Shown here: positions 55,537-64,000 of the stretch, one piece after another
Position numbering within the stretch: position 1 is the first letter of the stretch
Layout of the letters: each line of letters opens with the position of its first letter
From: Ancistrus triradiatus
Lineage: Eukaryota > Chordata > Actinopteri > Siluriformes > Loricariidae
Direction of reading: 5' to 3'
Assembly (NCBI GenBank): GCA_025084515.1
Contig: JAJAGP010001646.1
Span: 108,121 to 172,120, forward strand
Length of the DNA stretch: 64,000 nucleotides
Notes under the pieces: generated by a model
The model's database searches: none
What the model was told of the DNA's origin: nothing
Seen by the model: the letters and a program-made list of their open reading frames with translations, nothing else
Made by a program: the position numbers and the translations under genes

Positions 55537-56437
55537 CAGTGGGGCAAAAAAGTATTTAGTCACCCACTGATTGTGCAAGTTCTCCTACTTAGAAAGATGA
55601 GAGAGGTCTGTAATTTCCATCATAGGTACACTTCAACTATGAGAGACAAAATGAGAAAAAAAAGTCCAGGAAATCACACTGTAGGATTTTTAAAGAATTT
55701 AATTGTAAATCATGGTGGAAAATAAGTATTTGGTCACCCACAAACAAGCCAGATTTCTGGCTATCACAGACCTGTAGCTTCTTCTTTAAGAAGCTCTTCT
55801 GTCCTCCACTCGTTACCTGTATTAATGGCACCTGTTTGACCTCATTATCTGTATAAAAGACACCTGTCCACAGCCTCAAACAGTCAGACGCCAAACTCAA
55901 CCATGGCCAAGACCAAAGAGCTGTTGAAGGACACCAGGAAGAAAATTGTAGACCTGCACCAGGCTGGGAAGGGTGAATCTACAATAGGGAAGCAGGTTTG
56001 TGTGAATAAATCGACTGTGGGAGCAGTTGTGAGAAAATGGAAGACATACAAGACCATTGATAATCTCCCTTGATCTAGGGCCCTGTACTGTAGATCTGGG
56101 GCCACTGCTCTGGAGAAGATCTGCATGGAGGAATAGGCCAAAATACCAGTGTGTGCAGACCTGGTGAAGGCTTACTTTGTCATTGTCAACAAAGGTTATG
56201 TTACAAAGTACTGAGTTGAACTTTTCTTATTGACCAAATACTTATTTTCCACCATAATTTACAATTAATTTTTTTAAGAATCCTACAATGTGATTTCCTG
56301 GATTTTTTTTCTCATTGTTGTCTTTTTCTCATTTTGTATTTTGTCTCTCATAGTAGAAGTGTACTTATGATGAAAATCACAGACCTCTCTCATCTTTGCA
56401 CAATCAGTGGCTGACTGAATACTGTTTTGCCCCACTG
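55537..56437 (+). mobile_element. Tc1-like transposon (D family), internally deleted, solo HTH
   Basis: TA (55535-55536) then CAGTGGGGCAAAAAAGTATT; right end complement CAGTGGGGCAAAACAGTATT, then TA (56438-56439). At 901 bp it retains both terminal repeats, the 5' leader and the first 50 or so codons. It then jumps near 56065-56100 to the gene's last 100 bp (GGAGAAGATCTGCATGGAGG). Confidence 0.93.
55903..56073 (+). CDS. Short open frame: N-terminal helix-turn-helix of a Tc1 transposase
   Basis: A 56-codon open frame begins at the natural transposase start (MAKTKELLKDTRKKIVDLHQ). It continues AGKGESTIGKQVCVNKSTVG and AVVRKWKTYKTIDNLP, and ends at TGA (56071-56073) shortly before the internal deletion joint. 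It covers the first DNA-binding subdomain, which in Tc1 transposases recognises the terminal repeats, and lacks the second subdomain and all catalytic residues. The frame is free of lesions. If it is transcribed, the product could bind the ends of family members without cutting, that is, act as a repressor. Expression is not shown by the sequence. Confidence 0.6.
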   Translation: MAKTKELLKDTRKKIVDLHQAGKGESTIGKQVCVNKSTVGAVVRKWKTYKTIDNLP

Positions 56438-56439
56438 TA

Positions 56440-57497
56440 TGCACTCACATGAATGTACACAAATAATTGTATAACAACACGTGAGGTTTTCACATTTGAT
56501 GGCATATAAAGGTAAATTACTATTTGCATTCAGTATAAATAAATAAACTCAGTGGCACACACGTGTTCTATAACTGAGTCATTGTAAATCAAAGGATTCA
56601 ACACTTATGAGTCTCTCTTCTCTCAAGCTGAATGACAACAACTCACTTTTGAAATTCAGCTTCCAGTTTGGGGGCTGCTTCTTGGATTTTTTCGGATCTA
56701 ACTAGTGAATAAAATTTCCCTTAAAATGAAAACAATCATTTGTAGTCAACCCAGATAAATTACAAAAAAATCCAGAAAGCGAATTAGCTGTAACCATGTA
56801 AAATCGATAGCTAGCTACGATATTTAAAGTAATTTAAATTACTAGTAGCAGGAATAATCTTATGAAATTCCCTACATCTGGCACTAACTACTGTAGAAAC
56901 ACTGCTCCCTGAACTGTACACATTTCTACCTAATTCAGTGTGATGTTGTTTGTATAAAAGGTTTTTATGTCTTTATACTGGCAACTTTACCATGATATGC
57001 ACATTAATTCATAACAGACAACACCCAATAAAATGTTGCCACTACTGATCCAAAGCAGCTATTTATTATGGGCCTGACTTTAAACCTGTGTAAATGTCCG
57101 TAAGTACTTACTTTCAGTTGCATATTGTACTTAATTAATTGATTACGCTAAATTGGCATTGACTTGAGTGTATATATATATGAACTAATCCTCAATGTGG
57201 ACCTTGTGTATAGATGTAACCTGGCAATGTGCCGCCGAAATGGCCACTGATGCTGATAGCGACACCAAAATAAACACATATTTTTGCATTTTCTGAGAAT
57301 TGTAGGATACTAATGTTTTCAATGCAACACAACAGACTTCTTGGGATATATTTTGTCCATGCAAGTTGAATTTGCTTAGAATTGAATTTCCCAGTATATA
57401 CTTTTTTTGAAACTTACATTTAAACATGGTGATTTACAAAACACAAATAAAATAAAAAAGAACCCCTGCTGGTGAACATTACCTTCTTAAGGACTTA
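56440..57497. other. Unassigned AT-rich intergenic sequence
   Basis: No recognised element. A frame at 57185-57427 (minus) has no known domain. Confidence 0.5.
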
Positions 57498-57716
57498 TTA
57501 AGGTATGGGAACGAAAATCCTAAATTGTAGATACGAGTTAGTAAGGGTGTGGGAATGGGATGATTATGGTGTGGGAAGAGATAATTAACAACCCCCCCAC
57601 GTGGTCAAACGAGATGATATTATTATTACCTTATTTTTTAATTATTATTAATAATGATCTCAATCCCAACATTAAACTCACTTGTACACATTAAGGTTTT
57701 CGTTCCCACACCTTAA
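57498..57716. mobile_element. piggyBac-like MITE with TTAA target sites
   Basis: TTAA (57498-57501) is followed by GGTATGGGAACGAAAATCCT. The right end is the complement of GGTGTGGGAACGAAAACCTT, next to TTAA (57713-57716). TTAA duplication is the hallmark of piggyBac elements. The 211-bp interior has no coding capacity. It repeats GGTGTGGGAA near 57565-57580 and is AT-rich in the middle. Confidence 0.85.
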
Positions 57717-58265
57717 GTCATGGACATGCCTTAATATATTCAATAAGAGGACGTCACCAAACCAGCAAGCGGGCTGTTATTTTTCCTGGTATTTTCACCT
57801 TATTTTCTTTTCTGCCAAGAATTGTTTACATAGACAAAACTCTCAAGGCATTGCACCGTTTATTGGAAATGAAAATACGTTTTTTTTTCAAAATATTTTT
57901 TGTGCCCAATCTGAGAACCAAAAGCATACAGATTCTGGGGCCAGCACCTGTCTAAAACAATGTGTCTACAATATACTCATGAACAGATGTTATAATGTGC
58001 TCCCTGCAATATGACCATTATGAAGCCATATAGTCATATTTTTCAATATTTTAAAGTGCCTTGCACCACAAGACATCACTATGAATGAAGACAATACAGG
58101 AAAATTGCCAGACTTAATAAGGTGTAACAAACCCCATTAATGTTATAAATGAGTTTATTAATTCATTATGGCCTACAGGAACTGTTACTAAAAAAAAAAC
58201 CCTATAACATTTTAATTGTAGCAGATATCACAGGCAATTTCCGATAACGATTGAGTGTTGAACAA
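57717..58265. other. Unassigned intergenic sequence
   Basis: Nothing recognised. Confidence 0.5.
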
Positions 58266-58640
58266 AAGACATGGTATAATTGTGCCGTAAGGGGGGGAGC
58301 AAGGGATGCTGGGTAGAGAGACTCCTGTAAATGAGAAAAGACAGAACAGATGTAAAATGTAAGGACGGACGGGAAAAGCAGAGAGAGGGTAGAGCAAAAC
58401 TTCTTCAGAGTCAGAAGGTCAGTAACAGAATGGGGAACAGCCGAGACAACAGGATGGGTGAGACAAGGGGAGGGAAAGAGACAAGAGTGGTGTGTGTTTG
58501 GGAAGACGGAAAAGAACAAAGACAGACAAGAGACAGAGAAAAAGGAAGAACAAGTGAGAGAAGAAAAGGGAAAATGAGGAGTGAAAGAGAGGAAATGAGA
58601 GACAGACAGCAGCAAGAGATTAGCATGAAAAGTCAACTGG
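58266..58640 (+). repeat. Purine-rich tract
   Basis: For about 350 bp the plus strand is strongly purine-biased (GAGAGAGGGTAGAGCAAAAC, GACAAGGGGAGGGAAAGAGA, AGAGAAAAGGGAAAATGAGG). The long Ser/Phe/Leu frames on the minus strand follow from this bias. It could form triplex structures, but this is inference. Confidence 0.8.
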
Positions 58641-59132
58641 TTGGTTCAAATAGATATACATAAATGGCTTGGGGGGGTTGTATTTACGTTTAGCTCATAT
58701 TCGCTTTTTTTTAACAAGTTTGTTGACTAGAATCTGAACTGATTTGTAATAAAAAAGCGTAACTTAATAGGAGAGGAAGTGCACACTATACAGCACTTAC
58801 AAACCAGCTGCTGGTCAGTTGAATATTATTCAGCCTGGTCAATGAAAATGAGAATGGTTGCAAAAAAAGAAATGAGGTTGTGCTCCGGCTTTTGACTAGA
58901 GTTCAGAATGCAAAGCAAAGCGAATGCATCAATATTAAAACTTGAGAGAAAGTGTGGATTCCATTGATTGGACATTTTTTCCAGCTAGTTCAGTAGCATT
59001 TGGACAAGTAAAAATGTGTTTCTTGTTTGCAAATTTGAAAGGAAGTGTAAAGAAAACAGTTTGGTAAAATTAGGACTCCTGATTTTCTCATCGTAACTGT
59101 GTTTTTGTGATAATGCATATTTTTTCTCTGTA
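58641..59132. other. Unassigned intergenic sequence
   Basis: Nothing recognised. Confidence 0.5.
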
Positions 59133-59938
59133 CAGTGTATTATCTCGTTTTCTGGAAGACCTTTGGAACTCGTTTTCAGTCGAAATTTGATTCACGATTC
59201 ATGAAATTTCAAATTCACAATTCACGATTCAGTACAGGAGTGATTAAGGTTCAGAGACTGACAATAGCGTGAAGCAATCTGCTATTTTCATCGTGTTTTT
59301 CTTTATGTTTACATCTAAAAGTACTGTATTCCTTAGTGCAAATAAGTCTCCATGGGTCCAAAAAAAGGGGTTGCATTGGACTGCCCAACCGAGATGGAAA
59401 CAGGAAACTTAATGCTCCGTAACACTGGCTGCAGTGTTAGCATTAGGGAGCTACATAAGATTTTTCAAAAACACTTATTACATAATTACAAAAATGAGCT
59501 TGGGTGTTAAATGATTTTGGCCAACTGTAGGTATGTAAGTGTTTTAAACATGAACTTTACTTAGTATTTTACTTATCATTACTCATCATTACGCTAATCC
59601 CTAATCATTACAGTATGGACTTGCTGCTGCACCAAACACTCGTTATTTACACACACACCGGTTCATCTGATACATTTTGATTTTATAATGGATTCAATCA
59701 GAATATATCCACACTCATAAAGCAGGCAGCACCTGTACAATACAACTCCATTAATGCATATAATGAAAAACTATATACAGTGTGGGATTTTCTGGGGGTC
59801 CTGGAACAGATTAAATATTCAATTTTACATTATACCTTATGGGAAAATTTTTTGCTCAGTAACTCGTTTTTTTTGTTTTTGATTCTCGAGCAAGTCTTTC
59901 TGGAACGAATTAAAAACGAGAACTGACCGGTACCACTG
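59133..59938. mobile_element. Possible Tigger/mariner-like non-autonomous element
   Basis: The right end is the complement of CAGTGGTACCGGTCAGTTCT, with CGTTTTTAATTCGTTCCAGA next to it, followed by TA (59939-59940). The left end TA-CAGTGTATTATCTCG with TTTTCTGGAAGACCTTTGG is a weaker match. The style (CAGTGGTACC, repeated CTCG strings) resembles Tigger-like elements. No coding sequence seen. Confidence 0.45.
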
Positions 59939-60108
59939 TAATCTCTTTTTAAAATTGCACATAAAAGAGCTCCAGCCTACAATCAGTTATGGGCAGTGCA
60001 TAGAGTAGCCCTATTCCTTCATCTAATGGCACCTGTAATGACTGAATGTGTAGGTAAGCAGGTTACACGACCGAAATAGTGCAAGGCACTGTGAAAAGAG
60101 TTTTGCTG

Positions 60109-60120
60109 TTATTATTATTA

Positions 60121-60158
<38 letters not shown>

Positions 60159-60160
60159 TA
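60109..60160. repeat. (ATT)n microsatellite
   Basis: About 15 ATT units with one interruption. Confidence 0.95.
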
Positions 60161-61741
60161 CTGATGTTTGTTAGACTTAGACTTTTGATATCTATTCACA
60201 TTATTTAATAGACAACTGAAAAATTTATGATAGAAACAGATGGAGAGAAGAACATGCGTGCACGACAACACACACACACAGAATGAAAACTCTGGAGTGT
60301 TACAAATGCTGAACAAATGAAGTAAGTAAGAACCGGACACAAGGCCAAGGTGTTTGAACAGATTGATTTTGCCCAGGGAGGTTAGCCATGCCCCCATACT
60401 ACCTACCCACTCAGGGTCAAGTGTGAGGTTCACAGATCCATAGGGGTGGGTGGCAAGATTGGTCACACAGATCTCGACCTGCTCCTGCTATTCCCCTGCT
60501 ATGTCCGCGGCCCACATGCAGAACTTCAGCACTTACACTTCAGTCCAACTCTTTTCAAGCCTCTCCCTCCCTTCATGCAATCTCTCTTTACTACTACTAC
60601 TACTTTATGGTGTAATTTTATATAACCTAAGCCCACTATCCAAATTCCAACCACTGGTTTGACAGAACATGCTAAAAATAAGAGAAAATCCTATTGGAAC
60701 ACAAATGGAAATAAGAAACTCCTCTCTCTCTCTGTGCACATTTACTATATAGATAAAAGAACACACATTTGAATATCAGGGTTTTGGACTGAATTATTAT
60801 CCAATATTACCAATACTTGACATTAACAGCAATAACAAATGTGGCCAGTTAGATATGATGGGCATGTGACAAGTGACTGTGTTTTTAATGCACTTAATAA
60901 TCCGATAAACTGCAGAAAAACAGGTTTTGTCAGTAAATCCCAATCAATGAATGTACATGCACTTGGGGTGATCAGATAACATGACTCAGGCAATAATCGG
61001 ATTTCTACCTTGCAACCAGCCAATAATCTCACAGAAAGGTGCGAGGTAAACCTTTCAAAATTCAAACTTTAAAAATGAAAATGATGAAAATTCTTAAGAC
61101 TGCATTTTCAGTCTTTTCCCCAAAATGCGGGCATTTTAATTCCGCAGGGTGCCAGATTCTGCTAGAGTTTGTTTTTTTTGTTTATTTGGTTTATTTTTAA
61201 TGTCACTATCAGCATCGATGGCTAGTTTGACGACAGACACTATTTATTTCTGCTAACCACTTCCGAGCTTAGTTTGCATGCATGTGCAGACTGAGAAAAC
61301 TGATTGAAATCAGAGTAAGGATATACATGCTCTGAGAAATCTGATTAATGAGCTAACAGCTTGTGAACATCTAGAGATCCCATAGGGCACCTGGAACCTG
61401 TGATCTGGGATAGAGAAGTCTAGGCTGACCTTATCAGCCTGATGCCACCCCCACCCTCACCAGAAAAAGTGGCTTGACCCTGAAACTGACAAATATATTC
61501 CGACTGTTAAAGATACTCATACACATTTGCAAGGCTCCATGGGAATCCTGTATGCTGCTACAAAGCTACCACACAGGTTTCATAAGATCAAAGTAAAGGC
61601 ACAGTGGAAACCAGGCACTACCAAGAAAATGCCCTAAACTGAAATTACACTATGCATTAACCAAAATACACTACAGATACTGGTTAGATGCCATATTCAG
61701 GATGTGAGTAAATATTTCGCTTTTTCAGTTACGATACATGG
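60161..61741. other. Unassigned intergenic sequence
   Basis: No recognised element. Short CTA repeats occur at 60588-60606. Confidence 0.5.
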
Positions 61742-61797
61742 GCTCCCCACTACCCTGAACTGGATTAAGCGGGTATGAAAACGAATGAACAAATGAG
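61742..61797 (+). mobile_element. SINE tail fragment
   Basis: GGCTCCCCACTACCCTGAAC, TGGATTAAGCGGGTATGAAA and ACGAATGAAC match the 3' end of DANA/HE-like fish SINEs (CCCTGAACTGGATAAGCGG and a GAATGA tail). Confidence 0.6.
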
Positions 61798-62339
61798 TTA
61801 CATTTCATGAGTTATGTTTCACCCTCTCAGGACTAAATTCAGATGAAATTACTTGAATTGAAAACGAGGTTTGCACAAACTGAGATTTATGTTAATATGA
61901 ATTGAAATTTGGGTTTATTTGATTTACAATATTTGAAGGCGGCTGGAGAAGGTCCCATCCAGTTCTTAAATCATTTTCGATGATGTTAAAAGGCCGGTGC
62001 AGTCAGTTTTGGCAAACAAACTCATGATTCAGCTGTTTGTCAGACAGTAATTTGCTAACTGAAAATGGTCAACACAGAACGTGTGCCTTGCACCCAAGTA
62101 AGCTATTTAAACTATAAAAATTAATTATTGACCAATCTTATCAGTGTACAATATCCTGTAATGCAATGAATGTGAGACACTGAAGGCCTTTTATACTGAC
62201 ACATAGCCAGGTCTCTGTGTGTAAATCTTACTATGATCATAAGTACGCCATGATAAAGAAATCTGAAATAATGTTAATTATAGCATACACCAAATGTAGC
62301 ACGTTTTATCAGTATATATTTATATAAACAACAAATTAA

Positions 62340-62452
62340 TTATTGTACAATTAATATTAGCATCATTACTATTATTAATAAATGATAATAATAAATATTA
62401 TCATTATTATTATCATTATTATTATTCTATTAATAATAATTAATAATACTTT
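62340..62452. repeat. ATT/ATA-rich low-complexity tract
   Basis: Degenerate mixture of ATT, ATA and TAA units without a single phase. Confidence 0.85.
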
Positions 62453-62761
62453 GTCTTTTAAAAGTGTGAAAACTACAGAAACTATTTCTCTTCTTATGCT
62501 GCCACTGCATATTAGATATTCTTTTACATTGAATCTATTTACAGCTACAGAATCAGTTCATTTCTTTTCTTTATAGCCAATTAGTTGGTCATTTGTACAT
62601 ACGCATGTGCTAATACTAAAAGGCATTTCTAATATTATCCCCTTAACTGCTATTTTCACTGAGAATAATTAGACTACGTTGCAAGTATAAAAAGGTACAT
62701 CTATAAATATATTACCTAATAACCTGGCAACTTGGTGTATAAAGAAATGAAAAGATCTGAC

Positions 62762-62880
62762 AGAGCTTTTATCCAAAGTGAAGCTACAGTATGTCCAATC
62801 CAAGCAGAGCTGAGCAGTGCAGGGTTAGCTTGTTTATTCAAAATCCAGCAGTGGCTCTTAACTGTGGAGCTACTGCTGCC
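62762..62880 (-). mobile_element. Heavily decayed tRNA-SINE copy
   Basis: GAGCTTTTATCCAAAGTGAA, CCAATCCAAGCAGAG, CAGGGTTAGC and CAGCAGTGGCTC follow the order of the SINE at 3360, but are strongly diverged. Tentative. Confidence 0.4.
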
Positions 62881-63131
62881 ATATTGATGATAAATTATTA
62901 ATTAAAGCAGCACTGCAAAGCCTCACTGAAGCTGTATTCTTACACAGAAGAGACCGACGCCCACTACTGTAAATGCAAACGCGTGCCATATTGCATGTAT
63001 AGCAACATCTGGATGCACGTGTTCATCGTGTTTTACATCTTTCCTATAAATAGCCTCAAAGACCCAGATTCCTCAGTTCACATGAAAACACACAGATGTA
63101 CTGTCTCGCTCTCATATAGCCACGCACACGC

Positions 63132-63175
<44 letters not shown>

Positions 63176-64000
63176 CACCACATGCTTCACTGTCAAAAAT
63201 AAACACAGAAACAGCATCGTACTGACAAAAGCTTTCTGCATTTTTAACAATGTTACAATATGTAATCGTATGCAAAAGAATTTGACCTTTTTTTTGCAAT
63301 TTTTGGGTCATGAATAAAAAAAATACATTGGGAAAAGTGAAACATTTTATCAGGGTTGGGTAGCTTTCAGAACTTAACTAATTTGTTGATGGTTAATTGG
63401 AATCTGTAGATGTGTGTCACATTTAGGCTTGTTCCTTGCAGAGAATGCTCATTTACAAAATCAGTAATACACAACCAGGAGTGTCCAGATTTTTCATAAC
63501 ACCATATATATCGCATACCTGCAATTAAAGTCATGCACAGTGCCACTTTGTTGGTTAAGACAAAGGTTCCAAACATTGAATGAGGCTAACGGTAGCTCAG
63601 TAAGACAGACGGAGGCTAAATGAGATGCCCGATCTCTATTATTCTCCCTCACCCAGCCCTGTGTGAGACCTGACAATATGATCGATATGACAGATTCATA
63701 CCTGATTTGATAAATCCTCTTGAATTGTCATCATGAAGAGAAAATTAAAACAGATGAAGCGAGAGATGAAATATGGCAGTGAATGAACTCTCAGTGTTGA
63801 AAAAAAAAGACGCAGAGTGCTGAATGAGCACATACAGTGTGAACTAACATGTTTACTGTTGAATGAACTGCTATATACCTACAGTGCTGAATGAGCGCAA
63901 TGTTTAATTAATGCTTCTGATGCTGAATTAACTTCTATAGTGCAGAATTAACCTCAACAGTAAATAACACCTACAGTTGAATGAGCACGGATTGTAATTA
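62881..64000. repeat. Unassigned sequence with (CA)n tract at 63121-63173
   Basis: The CA tract begins with ACGC interruptions (CACGCACACGCACACG) and then runs uninterrupted. No gene or element was recognised to the end. The last 200 bp repeat GTGAATGAAC/TGCTGAATGAGC loosely (63770-63990). Confidence 0.7.

Noticed and set aside
58202..58636. 144-codon Ser/Leu/Phe-rich frame
   Set aside because: It is the pyrimidine-rich complement of a purine tract, so the composition explains the open frame.
63056..63311. Frames with His-Thr or Cys-Val repeats (also at 9534, 32433, 40877)
   Set aside because: These are translations of (CA)n microsatellites.

Overview
The window looks like intergenic DNA of a teleost fish, most probably an ostariophysan (catfish, characin or carp-like). 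The evidence is the repeat content: several Tc1-like transposon families with TA target sites, hAT elements with 8-bp target duplications, a DANA/Mermaid-like SINE, a second tRNA-derived SINE in five or more copies, an L2-clade-like LINE, and many (CA)n tracts. The DNA is AT-rich. I found no bacterial-type operon, no rRNA or genuine tRNA gene, and no convincing host protein-coding gene. All recognisable coding sequence is transposase or reverse transcriptase, and nearly all of it is broken.

Layout. 0-8 kb: Tc1-like element A (196-1780); a shorter Tc1-like element with a SINE inside it (3115-4012); and a Tc1-like copy (5988-7583) that split an older SINE. 8-16 kb: a hAT-like deletion derivative (8600-9377); a 769-bp fold-back element (10344-11112); a hAT with a BED-finger remnant (11406-12275); and a 3-kb LINE (12330-15511) interrupted by a second fold-back element (13400-14286). 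16-23 kb: a decayed Tc1 of the 'CAGTGGGGCAAAA' family and two partial Tc1 copies of a DESRF-type family. 23-33 kb: a CpG-rich Tigger-like MITE; a DESRF-type Tc1 (26747-29556) that contains a hAT and a hammerhead-like inverted repeat; and two Tc1 copies of opposite orientation joined by a TA run (30445-32554). 33-44 kb: a hAT; a long imperfect inverted repeat; a Tc1 with DNAKPH-type ancestry; a pile of nested SINE/Tc1 insertions (39285-40705); and LINE and Tc1 fragments. 44-56 kb: mostly unrecognised sequence; a hAT with an intact dimerisation-domain remnant (49456-50490); a 3.5-kb Tc1 containing at least three later insertions (51535-55007); and an internally deleted Tc1 that encodes only an N-terminal helix-turn-helix peptide (55537-56437). 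56-64 kb: a TTAA-flanked piggyBac-like MITE, a purine-rich tract, a possible Tigger-like element and microsatellites.

The parts do not form one pathway. They record repeated rounds of insertion, with a readable order where one element splits another. The most unusual candidates are the solo helix-turn-helix reading frame at 55903-56073, the hammerhead-like inverted repeat at 26895-27005, the two long fold-back elements, and the deeply nested element at 51.5-55 kb. Family names come from recognising motifs by eye. No database search was run, and exact element ends are inferred from terminal inverted repeats and target duplications.
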